Positions 1 to 11,449 of a stretch of DNA of 64,000 bases are shown here, one piece after another. Origin of the DNA: Plazaster borealis (lineage: Eukaryota; Echinodermata; Asteroidea; Forcipulatida; Labidiasteridae). Where the stretch lies: NCBI GenBank assembly GCA_021014325.1, contig CM037461.1, forward strand, positions 13,235,501 through 13,299,500, read 5' to 3'. The stretch's first letter is position 1, and each line of letters begins with the position of its first letter. The position numbers were made by a program, and so were the translations under genes. The notes beneath the pieces are model-generated. The model was not told where the DNA came from. It made no database searches and saw only the letters and a program-made list of their open reading frames with translations.

Positions 1-100
1 AATCCCGCCCGAGTCAGTTGGCCTGTGTTATCTTTTCATAGGACTCAGGGAAAGCACTGAGTGTGGTGCTATCACACATCGATGTAGGGTAAACAAAATT
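1..100 (+). mobile_element. SINE 3' part, cut by window edge
   Basis: AATCCCGCCCGAGTCAGTTG followed by CACAGGACTC-like spacing and CACACATCGATGTAGGGTAA resembles the body after a tRNA B box. The head would be left of the window. Confidence 0.4.
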
Positions 101-521
101 AATACTCAATATCCCTGATGCAAAATTACATCTATTTTAAAATACATACATGTTGCTGCCAAAATTCAAAAAATTGATTTTGTAATAGAACGGTGCAGCG
201 TGTTGGGGCCTTACACAGGTATACAATTTGTATAAAACATGGCGTGGTTGTCGGTCGGTTTAAATTTGTTTGAACTTTCAAGCAAACAACATGAAAAGGG
301 AACGTACAAAATATACTTACACAGGTTACAATAACGATATTACAAAAATGTTGGCACTCCCTTGTACATTGTGCTTTGAAATAGACGTGTCTATGAATGT
401 GTGTATTGTGGAACACATTGACCTGCCACCGTTACACTTTTGTTTAAATGTTAAAACGTTTACTAAATTAAATGTATAGTCATGGGCTTAGTCCAAACAA
501 ATTGAAAGCAATAATTCTTAC
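101..521. other. Intron of left gene, no other feature
   Basis: AT-rich. Frames of 94 and 69 codons on opposite strands show no domain. Confidence 0.4.
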
Positions 522-1682
522 CTGCCAAAGGTGAGAAAATCTCACTGCTGTCTGAGTCTGAGTCAGAAATACAACCATCATCACTGCAAACAGGATCATT
601 AAGATCAACGATGACAGGATCAATGTTGGCAGGATCAATGTTGGCAGGATCAATGTTGGTCGGACCGATGAGAGCGGGACCAACAATGGCAGGACTGATG
701 ACAGCAGGACCAACAATGGCAGGACCAATGACGGAGGGTTGTATGATGGCAGTATTTACAATGACCACATCAATGACCACATGATCAACAACTGCAGGAT
801 CAACGAAAGCAGGATCAATGACAGCAGGATCAACTCGGGCAGAATCAATGACAGCAGGATCAACTCTGGCAGAATCAATGACAGCAGGATCAACTATGGC
901 AGGATCAATGACAGCAGGATCAACGACAGCAGGATCAGCTACTGCACGATCAATGACAGAAGGATCAACAACAGCAGGATCAACTACGGCAGGATCAACT
1001 ACGGCTGGATTAATGACAGCATGATCAACTACGGCAAGATCAATGACAGCAGGATCAACGACAGCAGGATCAACGACGGCAGGATCAGCCACTGCACAAT
1101 CAATGACAGAAGGATCAACAACAGCAGGATCAACTACGGCTGGATTAATGACAGCATGATCAACTACGGCAAGATCAATGACAGCAGGATCAACTACGGC
1201 GGGATCAACTACGGCAGGATCAACTACAGCAGGATCAATGACAGCAGGATCAACTATGGCATGATCAATGACAGCAGGATCAACTACGGCTGAATCAATG
1301 ACAGAAGGATCAGCTACGGCAGGATCAATGACAGCAGGATCAACTACGGCTGAATCAATGACAGCAGGATCAACTACGGTTGGATCAATGACAGAAGGAT
1401 CAACTACGGCTGAATCAATGACAGCAGGATCAGCTACGGCTGAATCAATGACAGCAGGATCAACTAAGGTTGGATCAATGACAGAAGGATCAACTACGGC
1501 AGGATCAATGACAGAAGGACCATTGACAGCAGGATCAACAACGGCAGGATCAACAACGGCAGGATCAACTACATGTACGGCAGGACCAACGACAGCAGGA
1601 CCAACGACAGCAGAATCAACAGCTTGGCCAACAGCATTATTACCATCACTGGCTTTCACAGTGAGCTGGTCATTTGGAAAAT
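522..1682 (-). CDS. Symmetric 387-codon exon of (A/S)V(V/I)DP pentapeptide repeats
   Basis: The acceptor TTTTGTTTGTAG precedes 1682 and the donor TTGGCAG|GTAAGA follows 522. It is 1161 nt, phase 1-1. After DFPNDQLTVKASDGNN comes a pentapeptide array with core VDPAV/IDPAV (about 68 units) coded by a 15-bp minisatellite, then a short acidic end (SDDG..SDSDSDSSE). Plus-strand shadow ORFs of 184 and 143 codons come from the repeat. The protein region is a low-complexity, hydrophobic/Asp-Pro array of unknown role. Ownership by the SET gene is inferred from strand, position and the family pattern of repeat exons; the next exon lies left of the window. Confidence 0.55.
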
Positions 1683-4600
1683 CTACAAACAAAATATAAA
1701 TGCAAGAATTTAGTGGAAGATTTACATCAATATGATGGTGGCACCCACAGTGCATGAAACGGGCGAGGAAAACTATTTGTTTTCTTCTATTCAACCAACA
1801 GTGCACCCAAAGGGTTGGGGGGGGGGGGTGTAGCTTGAGCCTACCCCAAGAGGGTCCTAAAAAAAACCAAAAAAACTAGACAGTCGTTTGTAACGATGTC
1901 AACAAACAATAGGTGGCTGGGTTGCTCGAAATTTGCTTTTAACCAAGTTTTCATTTAAATGAGATATAAGAAAATAAGAAGAAAACACATTTTTTAAGAA
2001 AAAGAGAACACACTAATAGAATAACAATAAACAAGAGCTGGGCTCAAAAAAACACAAAGAATATGATTATGTGCATCAGGCGTCAGGAACTGCAAAAGCA
2101 AATCTCATCGGACATAATTAAAAAGAGTAAAACAAACGCCCCTACAATGGCTTGAGGGAAAAACATAAAAAGAGTACAAAAAAAGCTAATTTTAAAAGCA
2201 CTTTTTATATGATGGTCAGGGAAGTTTGTCTTGAGGCTGGCTATAGGCATGAGTTTCTGAAATGTTAAAACTTGATTAAATGTTATGATGTCATCAATTA
2301 CATCATCCCTGAAACAAAATTTGTTTAGTTTTCATAAAAATGTCAAAGTGCATTCATGATAAGTTTCAAGTCTATTGTAATATTAAATCTTGATTTAATG
2401 TGATGACATCAGCGATGAGGACCCTCTTGGGGTAGGCTCAAGCTACCCCCCCCAACCCTTGTGGCGTGTCGTGGCCTAGCGGATAAGAGCACGGAATTCA
2501 AGCTCCGGTGTTTCTGATCAGCGGGGTGTGGGTTCGAGTCCCGGTCATGACACTTGTGTCCTTAAGCAAGACACTTTACCATTATTGCTTCGTCCTTCGG
2601 ATGGGACGTAAAGCCGTAGGTCCTGTGTGTTGTGTAATGCACGTAAAAGAACCCAGTGCACTTATCGTAAAGAGAAGGGGTTCGCCCCGGTGTTCCTGGT
2701 TTGATTGGCTGCATATTGCGCCACAGCACCTTGTAAACCATTACATGGTGCTATGTAAAGGAATAGGTCTCATACTTCAAAACATAGCTCCACATACCTT
2801 GTATAGGAAAAATTTGTATTGTTCTTGTTATTGTACAGCGCTTTGATCTTTGTTAAAGGCGCTATATAAATACCTATATTATTATGTCATCATATCGGGG
2901 AAAACATATATTGGTTTCCTCTACACACTAAGGTCTAAGCACAATAAATTTGAAGTCTGAACCTCATTTGGTTAATAACACTAAGAAAATGCATAAACAC
3001 CCAAAAAACAAAAACATAAAGTGATAGAGCTAATGGCAAAAACAACAATAACAAAACAAACAAAACCAACAGTTATTTCCCAAACGTCAAAAAAACAAAT
3101 ATGTAAAATTCTTTTAGACCGATCGAATAAATTCTTGGCTCATTCCATACGTACCAATTGATGGTGAGCTTGACACCGTCTATTTAAATTTATACAATAA
3201 GAGAAAAATAATGGTTGGAAGCAGCCAATACTTTGTTTATGAACAAGTTCTGCAAAAGCCTCGTAAATAAACTTGCAAGAGCTGTGAAATGAATAGTAGG
3301 GTCATTCCATGCCAAATCACCTAAGATTCTGAAAAGTTTCGCAGGCACCATCTTAGATTTTGCTAATTCTTTTTAAAAACAATCCCCTACGGATACCATG
3401 AACAAGCACATAATTTTAGAATCCTACTCCTTAAAATTTCTAAGCCCCTAAAATTTAAGCCCTGCCCCTTAAAATTGATATTTTGTGTTTTTGGGCCTGT
3501 TTAGAGGCCTATATGGTTATAAACTAGGTGCATATGTGTGACCTGACATAAAATTAAACCAATCACACCTTTGAGGGGTATTTGGCAGGGGTCTGAATAT
3601 GGGTCCGTCTGTAAAAATGCCAAAAAATGCCTTTTTCAAGTGGTTATTTGACAACAGAGGACATTACTGACAGATTTTAATTTACTAATTTTTTCCAATA
3701 ATAATTTGTATCCAGTCTACTTGTGTGAGAAATAACAATTAACAAAAATGGTTTCTTAACTGCTTCATGTAAAAAAAAGGGGGCGAATGTGCCTAAATTA
3801 AGGTTTTTAATGTGTATGCAATTTAGACCATTATGCACTGTGGTGATGTATGATTCCTCATTCAAAACTCCAAAATCGCATCCAATGAGAATGTTGTTAC
3901 TATTGTGATTTTAACATTGAAAAGAAGACAAAGAAGAGCAAATAAAATTGCAGTCAGCAGCCTTACAGTAGACAAACACATTGGTGCTTCTACATGTAGT
4001 ATCAATCAACACTTTTATAGACATGCAGAGATAATCAACTGCCACAAGCACTGATGCATTTCTCCATAGTCTCTGACCATTGTCAATATAGTGGGTTATT
4101 ACCCAATATATCCTTCCCCATTATCTGTGTGACCTGATAAGGATAGACCAATCACACATTTGATGGGTATTAGCAGGGGTCTGAATATGGGTCATCCTAT
4201 AAAAAAAATAACAATGGTCCCCAAAATGCCTTTTTCAAGTGGTAATTTGACAATGTGGGACATCACTGATAGATTTACAATTTTTTCCAATAATACTTTA
4301 TATCCAGTCTACTTGTATGGGAAAAAAAGTTGGGCTTCTTTACTCCTTCATGGTCAGATTTTAATTTTAGTACACCTACTATTTTGCCTGTAGTGTACGC
4401 CTATGTACAATGTACATACATGTAGGCGTACACTAACAATTGATTATCTGGGCAAGAAAGAGTAAAGGGCGCGAGTATTCACGCACAGGGTAAATACGCA
4501 TGCATAGTTAGACTGTTACCCTCATGCGTTTATGCATTTACGATCATTGGTTCACACATGCAAGTTTCATACCGCGTGAATAAATGAACAATTGATTATC

Positions 4601-7600
4601 TGGGCAAGAAAGAGTAAAGGTACCCCGTCTACCCCCCCCCAACCCTTCGCCACTCAGCAGCGTGGATATTCTTTTCATGTCGGTTGTGCCAGCATCCAGG
4701 GTGTCAAGAGGGCAGATAGATTGTTACACACACCCGGCAGGCTTGTGGTTTGGAATCTTTGGGATACTGTTACTCTGAGGAGGCAAGCTCTGTAATACCA
4801 CAGAGAAAGGAAATGCACCCATAGGGGTCGTTCAGACACAGTACTAAGTCGGTTTCACTCATGGATCAACCCGATCGAGTTCAACTCTCTGTGTCTGAAC
4901 AGTTCTAAAGTTAGACCGAATCAGGTTCAACCCAGAAAAGTTAGACCGTCGAGCTGGAGGATTTATCTTTAGAACGCTTCGGGTTTATCTTTTAGCACGT
5001 TGTGTGGACAGAATCAAAATGGCCACATCCGGTTTAACTCACAACAGATGACCGCTGACCTGTGTACATTGTAAGGTGGCTAAGTATTATGCCTAAGTAC
5101 GCCTCAACGAACACGTATCAAAATGAAAATAAGCATGCGTCTTTAGTTCAGGTTATTTCCGTCTTGCTCACTGTAATTTAGGTCCGTTTTCACCAAAATC
5201 TCTCTGAATACGATGGTGTATAAATTTGTAATAACGCTACATTTTCAGCCATGTCAGTTGATTTCTGCTTAAAAATCCACGTCAATAAACACCCGCTCTG
5301 TTAAAGGCACTGAACAGTCGTTTGGTAATTGTCAAAGACCAGTGTTCTCACTTGGTGTATCCCAACAAATGCATAAAATAACAAGCCTGTGAAAATTTGG
5401 GCTCAATTGGTCACCGAAGTTGCAAGAAAATGATGAAAGAAAAAACACCCTTGTTGTACAAAGTTGTGTGCTTTCATATAGGAATAAAAACTTCTAGCAA
5501 GAAGTTTTTATTATTTTAGTAAGAAATTACCTCTTTCTCAAAAACTACGTTACTTCAAAGGGAGTCGTTTCCTACAATGTTTTATACTATCAACAGCTCT
5601 CCGTTGCTTGTTACCAAGTAAGTTTTTATGCTAATATTTGTTTTGAGTCATTACCAAATGTGTACAGTGCCTTTAACACCCGCTCTGTTTTAAAATTCCT
5701 GTTACAAAAAAATAAAACTGATTGCAAAATTTGAATGTTGCCAGCGCTGGCAGTATAAAAGGACCGTGTGCGTGCTTTAGTGAATAAACCGGATGTTGTT
5801 GTGTTGGGTCACAGGTTTAACTTCACGCTGTCTGAACGCAAGGGTAGTTTTTACGACCGCCCCCCACTGCTCATAAAGTTAAACCGGTTCGGGTCTAACA
5901 TCAGTACGCTGTCTGAACATGGCCATAGAGGTTAGGGGACTTTAATCATGTGTTAATTTACACAATCTGGAACTAAATTTAGTTGCCATGTTAATGTCAT
6001 AATTAATATGTGGACATTACAAACAAGCAGTACCATTATGTCTGTGAAATCTGTTTTGCTATAATTTTACTTACCGTTAAACCACAAAATGAGAGTGTAT
6101 CTAATACTGGATCTGGTGTAGGCTGGACAGATGTACTTCTTGGAATTGCCTGGTGCAACTGTGCAATGGAGAAAAAACACAGATACATTGCAGTAAAGGC
6201 TACTGGCACTGACAGCTTTAAAGATATCATACATAATTGTTTAAAAAAAAAATCATTTACTCCGTTCATGTAGTTTTCAAAACAAATGTACAGATTATAA
6301 AACCAACTTTCAAAATATCATCAAATTTAGTCTTTACAACAAAAAATGGTATCTGTTCTCGTTAATATTTGTATGTTGCAATAGAAATCAACCAGTGCTC
6401 CCAACATAGGTGTTCTGGTTTTGTGAGGGATGTATTTGTTATTTTTTTTGGGGGGTGGATTTTGCTTAAAATAAATATTAAATATTATTCAAAGAAACAT
6501 TAGGGGAAAAAGCCTACAGCTAGAGGCAATAATTTCAAATTGATACAATTTGGATGACAAGTTTAACAAACTTACTTCACAGAATTATTTTTCAATGGAA
6601 AATCAACTTTAAAGACAAGAATACCTTTAAACGCCAAGGCAGGTTAGGCACCCCGTAATCATATCTGAGTTCAACTCCACTTGCGATGTCCTGGGTTGCA
6701 AATAGGCATAATCGTGTTTCCTTCCATGGTCCCACTTTAACTGCTCTCATTTTGCAATTACATTTATGGGGCATCTCATCATTTACCATTCGACCAAGCC
6801 CAGCAGGCGACTTTGTTGCATCAACACTGGAAAAAATGTACATGTAAATGTTAAAAATGCTGTTCACAGCAAAAATGGTCTTTTTACCATACCCCTGATT
6901 ACTGGGCCATTTGTTACATTCCAGGTCCCTGGAGAGTATACAGCCCATGAAGCCAAGTACTTGGCGGGATCATTCACATAACCCATTTCTGGCCTCACAG
7001 GTACCCATTTACCCCTGGGTGAAGTGAAGCAATTAAAGTCAAGTGTCTTGCTCAGGGACACAAGTGTCGATTGACCAGAATTTGAATCCACACCTTGATA
7101 AACTTGGCCACCAGAGCTTGAATCTGGTGCACTAGGCCACTCAGCCAGACACCCGACATTCTGGCTGTGCCAAAGTGACGACACCCTACACACTGGTTGT
7201 GCCAAAGTGAATGAAAGGATACTGTTTGTCTAATTAATTTTCATAAACCTATTAACATTATGCCATGATGTACAATATAAATATTGCCACTTGTTTGCCT
7301 ACATAAATACATTGTATGGACACTGCACACTAAAAAAGAATGAACAATTTTCCCAATACAGCCCCCCCACCCCCATTCTTTATTTATCTTTGGCCCTACT
7401 GTACCAAGTAAATATAACCAACACAAAAATCTTGCATAACGTTGATGTAACTGTGGGGTTAAAAGAATGGGTTTTTGGGTACTACAGTTAGACACAACAA
7501 AATTGGGTAAGAAATTTATGAAATTTGACGAATTGTTGGGGAAATGTTTTATGCAGGAAACAAGTAAATTTGGCGCAACCCCTTTTGCACAGAATTTTAC

Positions 7601-9796
7601 TCTGCAAATGACAATATTCCCTTTTCACCACTACAGAGAGTAAAATTGTATGCAACAATGGGTATTTCTTTCATAAGAGTCTGAACTTACCACATTTTTC
7701 TTGACGTTGCCTGCTCAGAAAAAAAATACATGTACGAGCCATCCTTCTCCAGGTAACTACCCTCCTTGTTGAGGGCTTGTTTATAGCTCAGGAGTTCTCC
7801 CATATATTCTAGAAGGAAGTCAGCCTTCTTGAAAGCCTTTGTGGTGAAAACTCCAAATCCTACACGTGGAAAAGCAAATTTATTTGTTGAATCATTAAGC
7901 TACAATATGACATCATTTGTGGTAATGCGAGATTGGCAAAACACAAGTGAAAATGCAGTCTTCTTAAGCCTGTTGATAGAGGGCGCTGTTAGATATGATG
8001 ACATCATCAAACCTACTATCCAAAATATTGTAGCACACCCAACTGATAATTTCACACACAGAACCTATACCATTAATATTTATTAACATATTGGCTGTAG
8101 ACCTCTTTGGATCTGAAGGCAAAGCAAAAATGGGGGTCACATCTATGCATGAAAGGCCAATATAATATACCACAACCACAAAGATCAAATTTGTAGCATT
8201 TGTGGTTCAGGAGATATATTATTTACTTTTCAAATTGACACCTGGTGACGTCATTGTGGCATCATTGCAATAATACACAGAATTGCAATTGCCTTCATGA
8301 TCACTTAAAGTTTCACTGAAATCACATGCAAACATGATTTATGAAGCGTTGCAAAAAGGCAATTAAACTTGTGAAGTTGTGGTACGCTAAGATCTGAAAT
8401 TTTAAATCAAAACTTTCACGAAAACAACAGCTGTTTCACTCGCTATTTAGCTGCAAAACATTTTTTTTTTAAATCTGTGCCTTTTCCCCACATTCCTATC
8501 AACGTTACATGTAGAATTACCAGGTAGAAAGTGACATGACAAGCAATAGTATTCTGTACAGCATGTATAGCAAATCATGAGGAAAAGTGCAAAAGAAATA
8601 GCAAAGGCATGAAAGATGCTTGATGGCACTGGGTTTTTTTATGAACAAGTTTAGGTCCCCTTTAGACTATAATACCCGGGGGCGATTTCACAAACAGTTG
8701 AAATTGATCTTTAAAAGATGAGTTGCCAATACAACCATCCAGTGATAATGTGACATCACACTTTGCTTAGAAAATTGAGATTGATAAAGCGGTGAAATGA
8801 ATTTTAAGTCTTTGTGAAATTGCCCCCTGGACTGTATTTGCATGTTAATTTGTACGTAATTCCAACACAAGGTGGAAATATCTTACTCAAATTCAAACAG
8901 GGAAATTCACATTGATCTTGATTGCTCATTTCAATAACATAGATAATTCCTTCAGTCATGTCAAGTTTTCCATCATGCATTTCAGTGGTGAAGGGAGTTT
9001 GAGGTTCCATATCACACTTAATAACCCAAATGCAAGGAGTATTTTAACCAGAGCATGTTGTACAGTGTACTCCTTTTTATTTTGTGCTCGCAATTGCCCA
9101 ACTCCTGGCTGAAACACTGTAATTATGAAAGCCTTTAAAACAAAAAAAAATTATTTAAAAATAAACAAACACATACAAAATGAAAGCAAAGCCGGAGCAA
9201 GCCATATGATATTTATGTAGACTTAACTAGTCTGGACACAGCACCACCCACATTGTACATAATGGAATGTAGTGGGTACAACACAAAAGATTACTGAGAG
9301 AAAATATTATACACGGACTGGTAATGAGGGCAGTGCACGTTTATGCACCCCGAGGGACTGTGTGAGTGACCAGAAGAGGGTCCTATTTCCCGAGGCCGAA
9401 GGTGTGTTTTGTTTCATACAATCAGAAATTATGACAACACAATTCAAAACATCTCCTTCTTGTGATAAATGACAAATGGATGCAATGTGGCCTGACTGTT
9501 GTCCCAATAATATCCCTGATATTCTTGAATTACCCATATTACTATTTTAGTGAACCCCACGTGACCGTGTTTCAGACAACCAGAATAAAGAACCAGCAAG
9601 AGGTGTGTTATAATACATTATAATTTTAATGTATACATTATATCATATGTATATTATATGCATGACTCACCAATATAATCATTTACTTTGCGCAGCTCCA
9701 AACCAGGTTGGTCTTCCTCCTTCACACAGTAAAACGAGGCACATTCCCCTTGGTTCAACACCACCTTTGCCCTCTCTCTGAGCCTCATTTTCTCAC
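522..9796 (-). CDS. KMT5A-like SET domain gene with repeat exon (runs off the left edge)
   Basis: Exons: 9796-9671 (ATG at 9788), 7859-7691, 6826-6625, probably 6158-6075, and 1682-522, continuing beyond the window. The first three join in frame to a SET domain: GFGVFTTKAFKK, LLEYMGELL, GSYMYFF, then CVDAT, LGRMVND, CLFATQDI and LRYDYG. The spacing and the CVDAT...LGR..N pattern match KMT5A/PR-Set7-type histone H4 lysine-20 methyltransferases. The usual N-H of the SET active site reads N-D here and G-E-E-L reads G-V-E-L, so activity is uncertain. The phase jump between the 6.1-kb exon (phase 0) and the 1.7-kb exon (phase 1) means one exon is still missing, or that the last exon belongs to a different transcript. 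Confidence 0.68.
600..1630. repeat. 15-bp exonic minisatellite
   Basis: The unit is AGGATCAATGACAGC and variants (CAACTACGGC, CAACGACAGC), about 68 copies. On the minus strand it codes the pentapeptide array. Confidence 0.9.
1810..2460. mobile_element. 651-bp foldback element with ~45-bp inverted ends
   Basis: The left AAGGGTTGGGG..TGTAGCTTGAGCCTACCCC and the right complement (GGGGTAGGCTCAAGCTACCC..AACCCTT) match over about 45 bp. It directly abuts a SINE at 2461. No target duplication is clear. Confidence 0.7.
2461..2885 (+). mobile_element. tRNA-Leu-derived SINE
   Basis: The head GTGGCCTAGCGGATAAGAGC with anticodon loop TTCAAGC (CAA), a long variable arm and B box GGTTCGAGTCC indicates a Leu tRNA origin. 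The body includes GTGTCCTTAAGCAAGACACT. The tail GCGCTATATAAATACCTATA ends in ATTATT. The body type recalls the widespread animal MetaSINE class, from memory. Confidence 0.78.
2886..3540. other. Intron, no feature
   Basis: AT-rich with A-runs; nothing recognised on either strand. Confidence 0.4.
3541..4370. repeat. Dispersed ~220-bp direct repeat (two copies)
   Basis: The segments 3541-3770 and 4130-4360 share GGGGTCTGAATATGGGTC, ATGCCTTTTTCAAGTGGT, ATTTTTTCCAATAATA and ATCCAGTCTACTTGT, with diverged spacing. Confidence 0.75.
4436..4620. repeat. 33-bp perfect direct repeat 151 bp apart
   Basis: AACAATTGATTATCTGGGCA plus AGAAAGAGTAAAGG occurs at 4436 and at 4587, enclosing a CGCATGCATAG-type palindromic stretch. 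Confidence 0.75.
4815..5930. mobile_element. Foldback element with GTTCAGACA subterminal motifs, host of the nested MITE
   Basis: The left end, CATAGGGGTCGTTCAGACAC, pairs loosely with the right-end complement of CTGTCTGAACATGGCCATAG. GTCTGAAC/GTTCAGAC and GTTTAACT/AGTTAAAC boxes recur near both ends. It is old and divergent, with limits approximate. Confidence 0.45.
5303..5674. mobile_element. MITE with AAAGGCACTG ends and 15-bp flanking repeats
   Basis: The ends are AAAGGCACTG and CAGTGCCTTT. Both sides carry the exact 15-mer AACACCCGCTCTGTT (5288-5302 and 5675-5689). The interior (ATGCATAAAATAAC, TGTGAAAATTTGGGCTCAAT) resembles a very common echinoderm repeat as I remember it. No coding capacity. 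Confidence 0.7.
6075..6158 (-). CDS. Candidate 84-nt linker exon of SET gene
   Basis: The acceptor CTCCATTGCACAG precedes 6158 (a second AG nine bases on is also possible) and the donor TTAACG|GTAAGT follows 6075. It is phase 0-0 and codes AIPRSTSVQPTPDPVLDTL.. ending CGLT. It fits directly after the preceding phase-0 exon. No domain is recognised, and it is a weak call based on splice sites and open frame. Confidence 0.4.
6625..6826 (-). CDS. SET gene exon: C-terminal half of SET domain
   Basis: The acceptor TTTTTTCCAG precedes 6826 and the donor TTAAAG|GTATTC follows 6625; phase 2 in, phase 0 out. The joined codon TG|T gives the cysteine of CVDAT. It then codes SPAGLGRMVNDEMP, CNCKMR, CLFATQDIASG and LRYDYG, ending in PWRLK. 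The C-N-C near the substrate-binding segment matches the KMT5A-type pattern. A tRNA-derived SINE sits just upstream in the intron. Confidence 0.75.
6885..7165 (-). mobile_element. tRNA-derived SINE, partial
   Basis: On the minus strand: GAGTGGCCTAGTGCACCAGA head, B-box-like GGATTCAAATTC, then GTGTCCCTGAGCAAGACACT and a GGGTAAATGGGTACCTG box. The tail is missing. It lies in the SET-gene intron next to an exon. Confidence 0.72.
7166..7690. other. SET-gene intron, no feature
   Basis: Between the SINE and the SET exon. Short frames only. Confidence 0.4.
7691..7859 (-). CDS. SET gene exon: N-terminal half of SET domain
   Basis: The acceptor CCACGTGTAG precedes 7859 and the donor ATGTG|GTAAGT follows 7691; phase 1 in, phase 2 out. 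It codes GFGVFTTKAFKKADFLLEY and then MGELL, GSYLEKDGSYMYFF, which is SET motif I with the E-Y-x-G-E signature and the tyrosine-rich strand. No ORF-length criterion would find it, because stops outside the exon limit the ORF; it is called from motif plus splice sites. Confidence 0.72.
7860..8675. other. SET-gene intron, no feature
   Basis: An 85-codon plus-strand frame starts inside the antisense of the SET exon and is a shadow. Confidence 0.4.
8676..8830. mobile_element. 155-bp MITE with CCGGGGGCGATTTCACAAA ends
   Basis: Inverted ends CCGGGGGCGATTTCACAAA and TTTGTGAAATTGCCCCCTGG, one or two mismatches. It is in a SET-gene intron. No target duplication is evident. Confidence 0.65.
8831..9670. 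other. SET-gene intron, no feature
   Basis: Short frames on both strands; no domain or repeat recognised. Confidence 0.4.
9671..9796 (-). CDS. SET gene exon 1 of coding part
   Basis: The acceptor TTCATGCATAG precedes 9796, the ATG is at 9788-9786, and the donor ATTG|GTGAGT follows 9671 (phase 1). It codes a charged N-terminal segment with RERAKVVLNQG and PGLELRKV, the usual lead-in to this type of SET domain. Seven bases of 5' UTR precede the ATG in the exon. The codon frame is open further upstream, so a start in an earlier exon cannot be excluded, although the candidate first exon near 10778 has only short upstream ORFs. Confidence 0.65.
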
Positions 9797-9920
9797 CTAT
9801 GCATGAACAATTTACAACAAAATAAACCTCCACATGAAATACTTAATACAGAATACGTAATCTATTCTTAATGCTTAATTGCATTCTTGCCTGTCAGCTT
9901 TCTGTTTTGTCTTTCGTGAC

Positions 9921-10451
9921 CATGGAGGTTTAATTCCTACCTCCATGATGACACTAAAACTAAAAGTGAGTAGGCCTATGAATTATGGTACAGAATGATG
10001 TATTAAATGTACATTTAAGAGAAATGTACACCCTTTTAATTTACTATCCTCCAGTCGCCGGTTTTCGGTGTACCATAGCTTTTTCCTTGAACTAATATTA
10101 TTAGTACAACTTAGCGGTGGAAGGGTTAACCTGTCTCCAAGTTCAGGTCAAGGGAGAGGAGACTCGATCATGTCGATGTTTGGCAAGTAGAAAATGTTAC
10201 TTCGTCTCTAGGGGTTGTTTACATCACGCGCAGTGACGTGAAACTTATGCGTTGATTTTGAGGGGCACCCCGAATCAAGACCTCCTACGATAGCCAATAA
10301 TATTAAATTAAAACTAAATTTAATTACAAAATCAATATCCGGCCCCTAAATATTAATATTGTTTTTAACAATCTTTCAATATTTCATGGGAATCTATGAT
10401 AATCAATTCTGATCAACAAACCATGGAGGTAGAAATATTTCTACCTCCATG
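9921..10451. repeat. Pair of quasi-palindromes CATGGAGGT...ACCTCCATG, possible foldback element
   Basis: At 9921-9947 CATGGAGGT faces ACCTCCATG across 9 bases. At 10422-10451 a perfect 30-bp palindrome (CATGGAGGTAGAAAT and its complement) occurs. The pair may be the hairpin ends of one 531-bp element. Confidence 0.4.
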
Positions 10452-10777
10452 AACAAACTAAGAAAAAATCATAGAGTATGTACTGTAGAGCTGTTTAATG
10501 ACTTCTGACTACATGGACTAGATTGATTAGTGCACCAAAGGCCAACTTGCCCCGGCTGAGAGTTTAAGTTACAAAGTTCATGAATCATGGAAGCCGTACG
10601 TGGCCCGTGCGCATCCGCCATCAGACCTGACCATCATGTCCACGTTCTGACGTTTGAGTACAAACCTACTAAAAGCGTAAAATTTGTATGGCAATAACGG
10701 CTAAAATAAAATCAAAAAGTAAAGATACTCATAAAAAACAACCACGCTCTAATTTTCTGTAAACAAATGAAACTTAC

Positions 10778-10860
10778 CACTGTTGATACAACTTGCTAAC
10801 TTAACTGCATGAACTGTGTCAGACCGTCAAAGATGGCTACTTCGTCCTGTCAACACACAG
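10778..10860 (-). other. Probable non-coding first exon / promoter of SET gene
   Basis: A strong donor ACAGTG|GTAAGTTTC follows 10778 on the minus strand and no long frame leads into it, so it is likely a 5' UTR exon spliced to 9796. The DNA just upstream (about 10830-10930) is richer in CpG than its surroundings and contains AAAGATGGCT (plus strand), like a YY1 site. The start of transcription is not determined. Confidence 0.4.
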
Positions 10861-11002
10861 AACGAACATGTGTGCGCAACTTCGTTCCCAGGGGTTAATG
10901 ACGAGAGTTATCGATGGAGTAAGGCGCCGCGAGATCGAAATCCATGGGAACGTGGTTAGTGAGAAAACGCTTAATTGGCGCCACATAATATTCTTCCATC
11001 GC

Positions 11003-11435
11003 TTAGGTTTTTATGTAAAGAAAAGTGAGGTCCTCGTTTGGATTGATTAAATGATATAATTGTTGTGTGTCCTCAGTTGACTACAACACATTCATAGTAT
11101 TCAAGTATAGGCCTATAGTATATGGAAATAGTTGCTTTATTATATTAAAAACAAAAACAAACAATAAAACAGGCGATCACAAATTTTACTGGACCCGAAA
11201 TTTCTCCGTCGCTTTGGTTTTCACGTAAAAATTTAAAATAAAATAAAAATTAAAAAGTAAGTTCATCTCGTTTGGATTGATTAATTTATAACATTGTTGT
11301 GTGTCCTCAGTTGACTACAACACTTTCATAGTTTACAAGTAGGTCTATAGTATATGAAAATAGTTACTTTATCATAAAGAAAAAAAACTAAAAACAAAAC
11401 AGGCGATCAAATTTTTACTGGACTCAAGTTTCTCA
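11003..11435. repeat. Two tandem ~210-230-bp copies
   Basis: GTTGTGTGTCCTCAGTTGAC with TACAACAC, then TATAGTATATG and AAACAGGCGATCA, appears in both halves. It includes a GTCCTC motif like the GAGGAC field. Confidence 0.7.
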
Positions 11436-11449
11436 AAATCTCTAAAACT

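Noticed and set aside
739..1699. Plus-strand ORFs over the 15-bp array
   Set aside because: They are antisense shadows of the minus-strand exon, which has splice sites and flanking non-repetitive coding sequence.
9307..9537. Overlapping frames on both strands
   Set aside because: No splice sites in phase and no domain. It lies in a SET-gene intron.
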